The notes: generated by a model not told the origin, from the sequence alone. A DNA stretch of 64,000 nucleotides from Casuarius casuarius (GCA_003342895.1 PTFA01000231.1:308387-372386); one strand, 5' to 3'. Shown: positions 1 through 12,190, counted from the stretch's first letter. Program-made: numbers and translations.

Positions 1-105
1 AGCCCGCCGAAACCCGCCTCGCCGCCCGCCGCCGAGGCCGGCAACGGCCTGGAGGGCCCGTGGGATGCGGACAGCGACGGCAGCGACGCGGGGGACGCTG
101 CCCCG
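1..105 (+). CDS. WDR76: WDR76 first visible exon (partial at 5' side)
   Basis: Open in frame 1 from the window edge, 35 codons, ending GCCCCG|GTGAGT. GC-rich and CpG-rich, coding a Pro/Ala then Asp/Gly/Ser-rich low-complexity linker (DADSDGSDAGDAAP). The start codon and promoter are upstream of the window. The CpG richness suggests closeness to the promoter island. Confidence 0.8.
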
Positions 106-3100
106 GTGAGTACCGGGCGCCGGCGAGGCCTGCCGTGCGCTCCGCACCCGGGGGGCTCCCCGACCCTGGGGCTCTCCTAGAGCAGCGGCGGGACTGTCAT
201 CGGTCACTTGCACTTCAGCTGTGGCGGAAGAAATAGTTACTCCACAGTTCTGAGGACACGTGTTAGGCTTATAAAAGCGGAGTTGGAAGGTGTTTTTCCT
301 CTTCATGTACTCCTAACTGCACTGGCAGGGACTATTGGACTCCGTCTTACCTTCCAGAACGTCTGAAGGATGAGAAAATGCCCTTGCTATCGGTCAAAGC
401 CTATAAACTCCTGGTAGCAAAGGCACAGATGTTGTGCTGCTGATAGCCATCTTCCAGGGCTCTTTATGGAGGGGTGCAGTCATAGGAGCTGAATGTTTTT
501 TCAATGTTTGTTTATATAAAATCATCTTTTCAGGTTGTCTAATCCACCTTATCACCTATACGATATAAAACTGATCTAAGACTATATTCTGTTTATGTAC
601 CTTATTGGTAAAGTTTTCCTATAGAATAGATTCACTTTAATAAATAACTGTGTTTTAGTTCTAGCAAAACTTGAGGAATTAGTCCTTTCTGTATAATTTA
701 TGCTAGTAATGATTTCTGTAATGCAAACTAGTGTCCGCACAGACAGAGGTTTTGGTATTGATGTGGGGTTACTCCAGTTTGAGTTTTTTGTTGTTGTTCA
801 TTATGAATATATTGAACCACCTCTAAATAATTTAGAGACTCACTTCTGAGAAATCTGGGAAATCTCTAGCATGCTACCTAACGGAATAGTAATTGGCTTT
901 TGTTTTTGTAGGATGGATCTTCGCAGTTATCAGCCTATGAAAGGAAAAGACTAAAGAACATTACAGAAAATGCTAAATTCTTTGCTTCTCTAAAGCTGCA
1001 TGAGGTTTGTATAGATTCTGACTACAATCAATATTCTCTCTCTCTCTCTCGGTAATTGTTATATAGGAAGAACCCATTGTTCTTGCTGTGAAACCCTTCG
1101 TCAGCAGTGACAAGTATGTGAGGAAAGCCATGAAAACTTCCTACTCTGCTTGAATTAGTCTCTAAAGAATTGTTTTTTATGTTGCTAGTTAGATGTTTTT
1201 AAAGAGGGGAAATCATTAGTTAGATTCATAAGATGTTAGGAAAAAAAATTCCATTCATGCAGTATTCTGTAAACCCAACCGTGCTCATATGTGCGAACCC
1301 AGAGCCTCTGACTCTGTGGGAGCAGACGAGGTAGCTCTTAGGTAACCAAACACACAGATAATCTTCTTTCACGTGAGGGTGCTTGTGTTCTGGGCACGGT
1401 GACTGGCTGTACATGCACCATCCTGCTTGCTTGCCTGACGTGTGCTCCTGCCTCTTCAGGTGCACTGGCATTCTCCATCCAGGTGATTGAGGACTTGCCT
1501 TTTATTCTCAACACATTCATGTTACCTGGTTGTCTAACCGAAAGACTGCAGAGCCTTAAAGACACCAGGTGTGGCAGGTTTTGGGTTGTCAGGACAGTTT
1601 AGCTCACGGCCCTGTGTCTGAGAGGCTCTCGGGAAAGAAGCTTGCAGGATTTGTGCAGCTGGAATCCTTCCCCCGTGGGTCATAGGGTGGAGACGTGTGT
1701 TGTAATTCTGTCTGTTTCGGAGAGGTAGTTTAGAAAGTTAAAGTTAGGGAATTTTAAATGCTATCTATATGAGTGTTTCCAGTTCTTAGCCCTTCTTTCT
1801 GCACTGCTTCTCTCTCCTAGTTTTTTTAAATTCAGAATATATCCCTTTTCTGGCAGCAGGGAGTGAATTCCTTCCTCGAATGGCTGCACATTTGCTTGCT
1901 TATTGCCAGATTGTAAGACAGGGTTGGGCCTGTCTAGGAGGCACTAAGACTTTTTACCACCAAGACTCAGACTTGAGTAAAAGTAACACCTTTTCTTCCA
2001 GTTATCCTCAGAGAGGACAGTAAAGACCAGGAATGTCTGACTGCAGTCACAGCAGTGACTGCAGAGTGGTGAAGAATAGCAAAGGCAGCTGTAGCCAGCT
2101 CAGTTACTAGTAGCATTCTGGTTTTGATGGTGTCATGTACTGTATGGGCTGCCAAAACCAAGAAGCAGGTAAATCATTTCATGCCAGGTTTCATGTTGCT
2201 TTGGGTCAAGTAGTGTTGGAGCAGTGGTCTTACTGGTGGGCTGGCTGTGTCTGAACTGCACTTTGGTGAAGGTTTTTGAGCGCAGCATAGGCGTTCCTGC
2301 ACCACATCTTAGGCCCCTTCCTGTCTGTGTACATGCACAGATGCTGAAGTGAGATTTCAAGCTTTTCCTTCAGAGCTGCCTGTGAAGCAGCAGCGTTTCG
2401 GACAAAAGCCTGTTTGTCCTGGATGCGGGTTTTTATCTGTTGGTTTCAGTGTGTGACTGCCTGTAGTGTTTGTGATTTGGTTCTTCTAACATTGCAATGT
2501 GCACGTGTCTTTCTTGGAGTCTAAATGAGCTAAATAATGCATGTTTTTAAAGTGTAATAGAGAAAAAATTGTGGATGGAGGCCTCTGTGGTTACAGATTC
2601 TACTCTAAACGTAATTGTCTGCTGCATATAATTTAGAGTATTTTCTTTGCTTCATAAAGAAAATATCCACAGAACATCCAGGCAGGCTGTGCTATTTTCC
2701 TATACGCCATTCACAGAAATCAGGGAATTCTTGCTGGTACATGGAAGACCAGTGCAAAGTGGAAACAGCACAGCTTGATATTTATAATGCAATAATAAAA
2801 AGGGATTTCTAAATAATTACAACATAGTTTATTACAGCTTTTAGATAATTTTATTTTGTACAGGCTGTTCTTTTATGCTTGTTACATACTTTTCTTAATT
2901 TTTTTTTTTCTGCTTTTTAAGTCAGCTGCAAGACTTCACAAAATTGCAACTAAAGTACCATCTCACGTCACCAAAAGGTAAAAATAACTCTGTATGAGAT
3001 TTGTATCATTGTTCCTTTGTTGTGTTTTGGTGAGAAGTCCCTCTCTAAAGCTGTATCTGAGTAACTGATTATTTTAAGCTCTATGAATTCATGAAAAGCT

Positions 3101-6100
3101 AGATCTCTAGGTAGTGTCTCTCCCCTGCTATCCTTTGAAAAAGAAAATGGCGGTATGAATGTTTTATCAAATAACAGAAGTTATTCTTTTTGTGATATGT
3201 ATATTAAGGTATTTCAAGTAGTTTTTTCTTACAATATTTTGCATGTTGGATAAAGGAAAAGAAATGTTAAATAATAATAAGGGAGTGGGAAAGAAGGAGA
3301 GGGAAGAAATAGTTACAAGGGAAAAAGGTATAGAAAAACAGACTTTTTGCAATGCCAAGCAAAGCAGAAAAAAGAGCTTAAGTACAGAATAAAGTTACAT
3401 ACATGATGAAAGCAAGTGGAAAAAGAAGACTAGACTAATGAATAGAAACGTGATGGAGAGGGCTGGGAAGAAAAGCAGCAGTGGCAGGATGCACTGAAAG
3501 TGAAACAAAAAATGTAATATATATTCATTGCTAAGTAAAAAAAAAAACTGTCTTTTTTTGCTGTTTGTTGCTATCATTGAAGGAAAAATTAATCATAGCA
3601 TTCATAGGGTGAATCAGAACTGTTTAGGTTATAAATTTGGGGCAAGGTACTAGAATTATACATGCGAACCTGTTTTGCGGTCTTTTGCTTAACTGTAGAG
3701 GGCTTATTTTAATTGTGTATGTACTTTTGAAATGTTTCAATTCTTCTAGGGCTAAGCCTAAAAAGGCAGAAGATGAGACAGTACGTCGAAGATCTATGCG
3801 TTTACAAAGAGTGGAGCCATCAGGAGTTCCAATGCCAGAAATACCTGCCCAGCCAGAAGCAGAAGAATATGTAAGTTGGGGAGGGGTTAAAGGAGACATG
3901 CATATACAGAAAGCTTCATAGAAACTAGATAGCCAAGTTAAGTGCTTTGAAGTGCTGGTAAAGTTGACTGATGCTACTTGTCATTACCAGGCTTTTTCTA
4001 AAACCTATAGCCACTCGGGAAGCTCTGTTACACAATATTAGTAATAAAAGATAAATTCTTTCACTCTCAAGCATCTTGAATAGGAGACTTCTCATGTCCT
4101 CTCTTGAAAGTCAGTTAATATTCTGTGATTCAAATTGATGAAATAATATGTTTTTGGATGATCTGTAGGATCTTGAGGTAAAACATTATGCATTTTTTCA
4201 ACAGTCCAGGTATTCTGAGCAGCTGTAAATTCCAAGTTTTATTACTCTGTTTTAATGTTACTTCACTGTAACTTTTGATATGGTTTATCTTCCTTTGAAA
4301 TATTTACTACCTTATTTGAAGTAGTTATATAGCAACAAGTAAAAATTCTATTGCTCTGAGAGATGGAAATTTAAATCTTCCATATTGCTGCAGAATAAAG
4401 GTATCTCCCTTTAATACAGTTCTTGAAGATAAAGTTTGTGAAGTATCAGGAAGGAGAGGAAAAATCATGGGGCAGCTATTTGTCTTTGCTGTTGTGTGTA
4501 ACAAAGTTCTATTTATCTTTTCAATAAGATATTTCGATACAAACTTTTCTTTTTATTGTTTGTTGCTTGTAGTCTAGTAGATGTGTTCTCAAAATATCTT
4601 GTGTGTGGAGAGTTAACAATTCAGCCTATTCATAGTCTTAGTTGATTTAAATTATGCAAATTACTAATATCATTCCAGCCTCGCGTTCCAGCTGGACCTT
4701 TATCAATGGTTCCAGAAAATCAGATGGAGGACAGTAAGTCGACGGAGGAAATCTTGACTACGTGGACAAGGATAAGTGAGGTATTACTAGTTTTAATTAA
4801 TTATTTTTGGATAACATAATTTAGCTTGAGTTCTAAGTAATCTAATTCTAATATCTATGCATTTTCCTTTCTATCTGTAGATGAAACCTAATGATACCGA
4901 AAAGCATACATGGGATGTGGAAAGGTAATCTGAAAGCAACAGCTAAAAACTAGGTACTGTCTAGTTCTTTCTTTCTTGTCTTGAATAACTAATATCTTAA
5001 TGACATCTAGATACCGAGCCAGCCTGAACAGTATGACCCTCAGTGAAGATAACGTTAAAAAGGTTGTGAAAAATCGGATATATTCTATGGCTATCCATCC
5101 TTCTGAAAGCACCATCTTTGTGGCAGCTGGAGACAAGTTGGGGCAGATTGGGCTCTGGAATGTCGTAAGTTGCTTGTGTGCTCTTTACCTGGCATAGCCG
5201 TTTATTGCAGGACGGGGCGACGCACAGATGGGGCACAGCCTGCAACAGCATTTTGTCTGGCTTGCAGTGGTGTTACCTGCTTTTCCCACTCTCATGGGTA
5301 ACGCCAGGGGGTCTGTTAATTTGAGGCTCACTGAAGTTGTTTGAGGTGTCTGTCTGGTCCTTGGCAAGCCCTGGTTTAATGGAAGGAAAAGCTTGCACTT
5401 AATTTTATGGGGGAGAAGGGAAGAAGACGAGTCACTAGCAGAAAGAATATTATCAGCAAGCATTAAAATTACAATTCACTGCTGAAAGATTCAGGGTCTG
5501 ATTACAGTACCAGTGTAACAATACCATAAGTGGTTTTTGGAGAATGAGGGGAGACGGATGCATGTATACTTGGGGTGTTTTTGAGTTTGTATGAGTTTTG
5601 GGTAATTTCAGAAAGTCACTGTCGTTCCAGAAAGCAGAAATAAAATTGTTATGCCACTACATGTTGGCACATATTTACACACATTGTTTCTGAAAAATAG
5701 CTTAGCATTTGGAGCTTTGAAAACTTTGGGGAGCTTTGCAGATAGTCTTACTATGGTTTTGAATTGTCTTAGTCCTGCAGCAAGAATTTTTGTCCCTGTT
5801 TTACAGCTTTGTAACCTCCTAGTCGTCTACTATGGTCCCATGTCATCTGAACCAGCTGCTTGCAGTCCACACAAATGCAAATTTTCTTTTCATTTTTTGC
5901 AATGCCATTAACCTCTCCTTTGGAATGCGTCTCAAGAGTCATTTCTGCTTTGACAGCTTCAGGAAATTGGTCGACTAACTTTAGCTATGAGACTTTTATT
6001 CAGTTCTGAAAAAAATCTAAAATGGTTATTACAATTTAGAAAGCTCAGATTGTGCAGATGCTGTTACTACCTACAAAGGACTGTGATCTGGTGACTGGTA

Positions 6101-9100
6101 GATTCAGATCTCTGAATGCTACAAGCTCTTTTTGTGGCTTTGGGAAGATGTTTCAGGTGGTAGCCTAGCTACGTTAAAGCTACCTTTTTCCCTCTTGCTC
6201 TCCCTTTTTTACTTTCCTGAAGTGAGCTGGACTTTACCACGTTTGGGAGCAGAGTAACCTTTGTGGAATGAATTAGTACTTGTTCCAAAATGGACTATTC
6301 CATTTCTTTTAAACTGTCATAGCTGCAATAGTATCAGTATTAGAAGAGAAGATATAGGTTATTTATAATTTACATTCAATTTTGGATAATGTAATTTAGC
6401 TTGAGTTCTAAGTAACCAAATTCTAATATATACATATTCTGATATGAATGGCATATGTACATCTGCTTGGTCTTCACCGAGGAATTCAGATGTGGAATTG
6501 AGAAACCAATTCTGTCAGTTAGGAGAGGAGGGGGGAAAAAAAAATGAAATATCGATACCAGATATTCATAGCCAGATACAGTATTGATGGCTGTAATGAC
6601 ATAGAACTGTGCTTAGATTACAGCAAGAAGTTTTTTCCTGTTTAAGAAATAGAATTCTGAAATTGAATGGAAATTCTTAATGGTCTTTTGAGCCAAAGCA
6701 CTTGCATAGTGGTGAACCCAAGCCTGGCAATAGTGTGTTGAATGGTGACGTGAGGACAGTTATCGCTTCCACGCGGAGGTGGAGCTCCTTTGTTACAGGG
6801 AGATGTCAGCCTGGGCAAGCTGTGCTGATTTGCGCTGCTGGTCCTACAGAAGCAGTCTTGCTGTCTGCGTTAGCTATTCTGGTTCCCAGCACCTTCACGC
6901 ATCCTACTGCTTCCTCTCTACAGTTATTCAGAATAGATTGAGAACATTTGCAAAATAGAGACTTTAATTTGAAAATTGTACTAATTAGGAGAAATAACCA
7001 TAATGGTTAGCATCTGTGTCCATCAAATCTCAATTGTTTTTCAGAACTGTAAGACTGAAGAAGGAGCACATGTCTTTATTCCACATAATTATCCAGTCAG
7101 CTGCATGTATTTTTCTCCATTTAATCCTGCTCACTTGCTGTCTCTGAGCTATGATAGTTTACGATGTGGTGATGTTACTAGAGCTGTCTTTGATGAGGTA
7201 AGTGTTCCCTTGGTTATACTGCAGATTCCTTAGAAATCTCTCGGTATGTACTCCTATGAGGTCTTAGTCTCACTGTACCCAAATTATTACTTGTCAGTGT
7301 TTTGTTAACAAGAAAGTTGAAAATTCCATTTCTACAAGGATACATGAAGTAATCTTTAATTAACATTATAAAACGTGGAGAGGTTTCCTAGTCAATAAAC
7401 CGTAGTCACAGCTTGGGCACTCCCAATTTCCTTCCTGCAGAGGCAGTTGCAATTTCATGCTGAAATTAGTTTCATCTCTCCTTACTTGAGCAATATGTGC
7501 CTCTTTCCTTTTTGAAAAGAGTACCTTTTAAAGATTGCAAACGAAAACAATTTGAAGAACTAAATCTTACAAAAAGCCATCATAAAACACATGAATTGAC
7601 TTTGCTCTTCTCAGGCTTGAAGTGAGCAAATGCTGTGACTAACTCTGTTGTGAGTTGGACAGAGTAACTGAGGAGCTTCTTCATGCTTGCTTGCTTGCTT
7701 TACTGACAGATGTCTGCATTGATCAGATCTCCAACATTAGAAAACATAACAGGCTACAACAATTTAAAGCTTTTTTCCAAACCCCTTACAAGCAGTGCAA
7801 TCTTGTGGGGGTCTGCAGGCCAGCCAGCTGCTTAGGGAATACCTGCAACTGGTTGTTCAGGAAGCCAGGAAGGAAGTTCCAGGGGTTTCTTACAGACAAA
7901 GGCTCGCAAGAGAGTGTGTTGAGAGGTCTTAGGAGAGAACTGCAGTTTTCCTGCTCTGCTTGCCTTATGCCAAATTACATGGCCATGTGATACCTGCAGG
8001 AGTATTACTGCCATTGGAAAGAACAAAACTGTTAATGGGGAGAGTCTGTGCTCACCTAGAGAGTTGAAACATGGAAGTTCTCCTGCAGCGTTGTTACAGT
8101 TCTGGCTAATCACTGATATGAGGGGAAACTGCTGTGGGATAAGGTGGCTTGACATGCTGAATCTGAACCCCCCCCCCCCTCCCCAATTATAGGAAGCCAA
8201 ATTCATATCTGTGCACTCAGTGAAAGGTTTTTGTAGCCCTGGAGAAAGGAGCTTGGTCATTATTCCTCACTCAGTATGGACTCAAGGATCAGAGCCACTG
8301 GATTATTGAAACACGGAGATGATAAGATCTGGTAAAAGTTCTACAGAATTCAGAGTATGTTGTTTTCCATTTGCTTTGTTTCGGGTGGTTAATTATCTCC
8401 TCTGTGAAAAGCACACTAGTTTTATGGAAAGGTTACCTAAATGAAGAGCTAAGGCTGGAGCTATCAAATTAGGTAGCCTTCATTAGTATTTTTAGTATAT
8501 TTAAAAAGTGAACGCATGAAACTTACATCCCATGGAGTGTTCTGGTTATTATGAATAACAGTGTGTTTAGTAGCATAATGTCGGTTTCATTTTGACCTTT
8601 TCTGTGCTCAGATATGCAGAAGTGAAGAAAGCTTTTCTTCCTTTGATTTCTTGGAAGATAATGCCTCCACTGTAATAGTAGGACACTGGGATGGTAGTGT
8701 CACTGTTGTGGACAGACGGACCCCAGGAACATCTTCAGAGCTTTCTGCAAACATTGGCTTCAAAAGAACAAGGACAGTCCATGTTCACCCAGTGAATAAA
8801 CAATATTTCATTGCTGCTGGCTCGATGTATGTACCTCAAAACAAACTGCAGTTACTCTATGCTTTAAGTGTTCCATTTGCATTGGTTTTTGCAAGTCAGC
8901 TAAAAAAGGCATGTTTGGAGAGCAGGCTCAGCTGCAGCTGAGGAAGACAATTTGTCAGCCTCAGTGTGTATTCAAGACTTTCTGATCTTTTTAGAAAACA
9001 AGTTTTTATTTCTAACCAGAAATAAAATGTGGTATACTTTGACTTTCCTTTGCCTTTTGGTAATGGATTTGAAATGGTCTTATGAGTTGCTGAGTTTTTT

Positions 9101-12100
9101 GAGACAAGATCACAGCGGGGCCGGGGAGGGGAGGGTTGCTGTGTTGTTGGTTTGGGGTATTTTTGCTGCTGTGTTGTTGGTTTGGGGTATTTTTGCTGCT
9201 CTCATCCTTCGGAGCAACTGGTCTTTGTAGTTGAGTTTGTTAATATGCATTGCTGAAATCAGATTCTAAACACAACTTGCATAAAACCTATGCTGATCTC
9301 TTAAGGGTTTTTTGATAAATAGAAAATAAAAATACAAGTTGTTTTCTTTGACTGTCACCTTGTAAAGTGTTCTTTGTGTGTGCGTTACAGGGATGTTTGT
9401 ATTTATGATGTTCGATACCTGAAGTCTAATGGGAACAAGCCAGTGAGCTCTCTTGATGGACACTCAAAAAGCGTTGCTTCTGCATATTTCTCACCTGTAA
9501 CTGGAAACAGGGTAGTGACAGTGTGTGCTGATGATAAGTTGAGGTAAGAAGGTGTGGGAAGGAATAATCTTTATGGGAAATACCAACTAGTGTGGGGTTT
9601 TTTTCTGCGTGCAGTACACATCATTGAGAACATTTTGTCTTTACCATTTCTTTTATTAGACTTTCTTGTATAGACATTTTTAATGTTGCATTTTTCTTTG
9701 ATTTTTTTTTTCTAATTCTCATTTTCCTTTAGAATATTTAACAGGGAACAGTAATATATTCAGGCACTGTTAGACTTAAATGAATGGCTAATGAATGCAA
9801 ACACAGTTAAAATGCTTATAAACTGAATTTATTTTTGACTGTTTTAACTTACAAAAGAGCTACTGTTTTCATGCTTTTTAAGTTTCCTGCCATTTGGTAA
9901 TTAGAACTGCCTTGGTGCTGTGAGCTGTACTTTGAGACCTGTTTTCTCTTTCTATCTTGTCATTTTGTGACCATAGTTTAGGTTATCTAGCTATGTAAAT
10001 ATGTGGTTGCCCCTGCATATTGGCTGTATAGATGTTTAAAAGTCCTAAATTGCACCAAAGAATAGTAGTTACAAAATGGGAGGCCCAGTTAATGCCAGGC
10101 TGAAAATCAGGCCCTATACCGATTGCATGTGTTTTTAAAAGATGGGGTAATTACGTGCCTTCTGGAAAGAATGTGCATATGGTATGATCGTCATAGCATT
10201 ATGTTTTGTCTGGAAATTTGGTTTCTTTTTTCCCTTTCACGTATACAGGAAAAAGTTCTTCTACATGGGTGTAATGGTTTTTTTTCTGTAGTGTATTTAC
10301 AATAGCTATTTGAATATTTGTTCTCAAAATTATGATCCATAGTAGCCCTGGTTAAGAAAAGTGTAAATCCTTGGTGCTAAAACAGAACAAATAAGGAGTA
10401 CAAAATGGGTATGAGTAAACCAGAATATTTGTGCTCAACAGAATGGAGAAAATGGGCAGAGGATCATTTATTTACTAGAAAACAGAAAGCAGCTTTTAAC
10501 TTAGCAGCTTTTGATTTGCTGAATTCCTCGCCTTAGGGTGCTGGGTATCTTAACAGTTTATAGGGGCTGGAGGAGAGCGCAGAATGAGAGACCTGTTGCT
10601 GGTTTCTCTGTAAACAGAGCTCACAGCTGGCTCAGGAAGTCCTGACATTGGAAACTCTCAATGGTGGGACTTCACTATTGTGTATGTTTGCCTTTCTCGT
10701 GCATTCTTCCCTAGGCATTCCTCTTGTGCAGTGACAAAATAGACAAGATACTGGGCTGCAGGAACCTTTGATATGTCTTAGTAAGCCATTCTTGTTCTTG
10801 TCTTACAATAGCTTTCAGCTAGGATGACATTCAATTCTAGTTAAAAGCAAATCCACTCAGAAAAATATTTAATAGTTGCAGTTAGAATGTGAATGCTTAT
10901 ATCTGAACTAGATGTCTGTGTGCTATTTATTACTGTATTTCAGAATCTTGTGTTGCCTGGTATGAGCTGATTTGTGCATGCTCTTTTTTGAGGAAAAGCC
11001 TGCCTTTTTTAACATACATGTACATTTTATTAATATACTACTTTCTTTTAAAGGACCTATGACACCAGCTGTTTATCATCTACTGTTGCAGCTCTCAGTA
11101 CTGTCAGGTAAGCTAAACACACAGGGAGCAAAGATTTAGCCCTCTATGAGAGTTCTTGACAAGTGCAGCTGTGGCACGTGTGATAGGTAAAAAGCACGGC
11201 ATTATGTTTCCAAACAGCTCCAATGTCCTCGTCAGCTGCTCGAGTGAGAGCAGCCACAATACTCTCTTACACTGAAAACTAGCTCTGGTCCTCACAGTTG
11301 CCTAAAATGGCTTTTGTTCGTAAAGCACAACTTGCACATAGCCTGATTTGAGTCTTTGAAGTGTATAGGGAAGCTTTAATATCTTCCAGTGTAACTGGAA
11401 CAGACCGTTTTGTGATTTTTGAAATGTGTTTTGTTTCAGAATACTTTTTTTAATGCATTTTTTAAATATCACAAGGTTACTTTTTAATGGTAAAGAGCAT
11501 GTTTTTGAGTAGAGTCTCAGTATTTGTAAAACAATTTTGTGCTCTAGAAGGGTGAATCATGTTAAGCTTGGATCACTAAGGAACTAGAACTAGATCAGTG
11601 ACTGGTTTGAAAATTCTTGATTTGCTGTTTATGGAGCCACTTGATGCAATTTTTTTGTCCTATTTTTACTAAAACATGCAACCATCATGTTTAAATACTT
11701 TGACAAGTAATCATTTTTGTCAAAGAATGCTTTGGTGTACCTTCTTGCTTTATTATGTCTTTGTCCCATCCCACTGAGTGGATCTGAGTAGCACCATTTG
11801 TCCAGTGCTTATGGCTTAGAAGGTGAGAAAGATGGGTTGAAGCAAATGTGATTTAAATGACAATTTAAGAAATACTGAATTCAATAAGAAAAATATTTAT
11901 CCCTTTCTTTTTCTCCCTTTTTATTTTTCTGAAGGCATAACAATAACACAGGACGCTGGTTAACTAGGTTCAGAGCAATATGGGACCCTAAACAGGAAGA
12001 CTGCTTTGTGGTGGGCAGTATGGCACGTCCAAGACAAATAGAAGTCTTCCAGGATACTGGGAAATTGTTGCACTCTTTTTATAACGTTGATTACCTTGGT

Positions 12101-12190
12101 TCTGTGTGTTCCATTAATGTTGTTCATCCCACTAAGAATATCTTAGTGGGTGGCAACTCCAGTGGTCGTCTTCATGTGTTCAAAGAATGA
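1..12190 (+). CDS. WDR76: WDR76, WD repeat protein 76 (3' part of gene, 12 exons; N-terminus outside window)
   Basis: WDR76 is known as a nuclear WD40 protein of the yeast Cmr1/DDB2-like family. It binds damaged DNA and chromatin partners and acts as a substrate adaptor of CUL4-DDB1 ubiquitin ligase. Twelve exons with GT-AG borders and matching phases join to 501 codons plus TGA at 12188-12190. Human WDR76 is about 626 residues, so roughly the first 125 lie upstream. Seen in the product: an acidic linker (residues 1-35), the family motif LSAYERKRLKNITENAKFFA (about 41-60), a basic stretch with RRRSMRLQR (about 95-103), then seven WD40 blade ends: IGLWNV, LRCGDV, GSVTVVDRR, VCIYDVR, LRTYDTS, IEVFQD and RLHVFKE. 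The last strand ends just before the stop, as in a closed seven-blade propeller. The gene converges on FRMD5. No frameshift or missing blade is visible. Confidence 0.95.
106..911 (+). other. WDR76: WDR76 intron (GC-rich start, AT-rich remainder)
   Basis: The first 70 bases are CpG-rich like the preceding exon, then composition turns AT-rich. No other gene, repeat or RNA seen. Confidence 0.8.
912..1004 (+). CDS. WDR76: WDR76 exon with Cmr1-family N-terminal motif
   Basis: 93 bp, phase 0 to 0, between TTTTTGTAG and GTTTGT. Encodes DGSSQLSAYERKRLKNITEN followed by AKFFASLKLHE, the conserved helix shared by WDR76 and yeast Cmr1. Confidence 0.93.
1005..2921 (+). other. WDR76: WDR76 intron with short TC microsatellite
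   Basis: Contains eight TC units at 1035-1050 close to the donor. Nothing else recognisable; the short open frames are not supported as exons. Confidence 0.75.
2922..2977 (+). CDS. WDR76: WDR76 exon (56 bp)
   Basis: Between a long T-rich tract ending TTTTTAAG and donor GTAAAA. Encodes SAARLHKIATKVPSHVTK plus two bases of the next Arg codon (AG|G). Confidence 0.9.
2978..3749 (+). other. WDR76: WDR76 intron
   Basis: Plus strand is purine-rich at about 3250-3550 (GAAGGAGAGGGAAG type). No gene or mobile element seen. Confidence 0.7.
3750..3870 (+). CDS. WDR76: WDR76 exon, basic linker
   Basis: 121 bp between TTCTTCTAG and GTAAGT. Encodes a basic region (AKPKKAEDETVRRRSMRLQR) that could serve nuclear localisation or DNA contact, then a Pro/Glu-rich stretch. 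Confidence 0.93.
3871..4678 (+). other. WDR76: WDR76 intron
   Basis: AT-rich, nothing recognised. Confidence 0.7.
4679..4780 (+). CDS. WDR76: WDR76 exon (102 bp)
   Basis: 34 codons between CATTCCAG and GTATTA. Encodes PRVPAGPLSMVPENQ and a Ser/Thr-rich tail ending TTWTRISE, leading to the propeller. Confidence 0.92.
4805..4857 (+). repeat. Diverged direct duplication, copy A (intron 5, contains probable branch-point region of the 44-bp exon)
   Basis: About 47 of 52 bases match 6380-6432, including the uninterrupted block TAATTTAGCTTGAGTTCTAA. Copy A ends about 24 bases before the acceptor and holds CTAAT motifs that fit a branch point. Confidence 0.85.
4881..4924 (+). CDS. WDR76: WDR76 exon (44 bp, small)
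   Basis: Between CTATCTGTAG and GTAATC. Encodes MKPNDTEKHTWDVE plus two bases of Arg. Its intron is only 100 bp and contains a sequence duplicated in intron 7 (see repeat at 4805). Confidence 0.9.
5011..5164 (+). CDS. WDR76: WDR76 exon, first WD40 blade
   Basis: 154 bp between GACATCTAG and GTAAGT. Encodes RYRASLNSMTLSEDNVKKVV, then a WD40 blade with IHPSEST, VAAGDKLGQIGLWNV. Confidence 0.95.
5165..7044 (+). other. WDR76: WDR76 intron 7
   Basis: Holds duplication copy B; otherwise AT-rich with no recognised gene. Confidence 0.7.
6380..6432 (+). repeat. Diverged direct duplication, copy B (intron 7)
   Basis: Second copy of 4805-4857, 1575 bases downstream. About 60 bases further on, ACCGA and GATGTGGAA recur in the same order as in the 44-bp exon, so the copy may once have carried that exon. 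No usable AG acceptor and open frame remain at the equivalent place. Confidence 0.8.
7045..7197 (+). CDS. WDR76: WDR76 exon, second WD40 blade
   Basis: 51 codons between TTGTTTTTCAG and GTAAGT. Encodes CMYFSPFNPAHLLSLSYDS then LRCGDVTRAVFDE. Confidence 0.95.
7198..8611 (+). other. WDR76: WDR76 intron with poly-C run
   Basis: A run of 12 C (8168-8179) followed by T and four C. A 111-codon open frame at 7655-7990 has no splice support or family motif and is taken as chance. Confidence 0.7.
8612..8826 (+). CDS. WDR76: WDR76 exon, third WD40 blade
   Basis: 215 bp between CTGTGCTCAG and GTATGT. Encodes VIVGHWDGSVTVVDRRTPG and then TVHVHPVNKQYFIAAGSM, start of the next blade; Met codon is split across the junction. 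Confidence 0.95.
9138..9197 (+). repeat. Perfect 30-bp tandem duplication in WDR76 intron 9
   Basis: Two identical 30-base copies (9138-9167 and 9168-9197), each beginning GCTGTGTTGTTGG and ending TATTTTTGCT. Perfect identity suggests a recent event or a length variant. Confidence 0.92.
9391..9543 (+). CDS. WDR76: WDR76 exon, fourth/fifth WD40 blade
   Basis: 153 bp between GCGTTACAG and GTAAGA. Encodes DVCIYDVRYLKSNGNKPVSS, a GHSKSVASAYFSP turn and VVTVCADDKLR. Confidence 0.95.
9544..11053 (+). other. WDR76: WDR76 intron 10
   Basis: AT-rich, with T-runs near 9700. No repeat or gene recognised. Confidence 0.7.
11054..11107 (+). CDS. WDR76: WDR76 exon (54 bp)
   Basis: Between TTTTAAAG and GTAAGC. 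Encodes TYDTSCLSSTVAALSTV with Arg codons split at both borders; completes a blade end (LRTYDTS). Confidence 0.92.
11108..11934 (+). other. WDR76: WDR76 intron 11
   Basis: AT-rich, strong polypyrimidine tract before the final exon. Nothing else seen. Confidence 0.7.
11935..12190 (+). CDS. WDR76: WDR76 last coding exon, blades six and seven, stop
   Basis: 256 bp from TTTTCTGAAG to TGA at 12188-12190. Encodes RAIWDPKQEDCFVVGSM, IEVFQDTG, VCSINVVHPTKNILVGG and RLHVFKE, then stop. No C-terminal tail follows the last strand. Confidence 0.96.

Noticed and set aside
7655..8260. 111-codon (+) and 142-codon (-) open frames in a WDR76 intron
   Set aside because: No splice borders fitting WDR76, no known motif, and a poly-C run interrupts the region.
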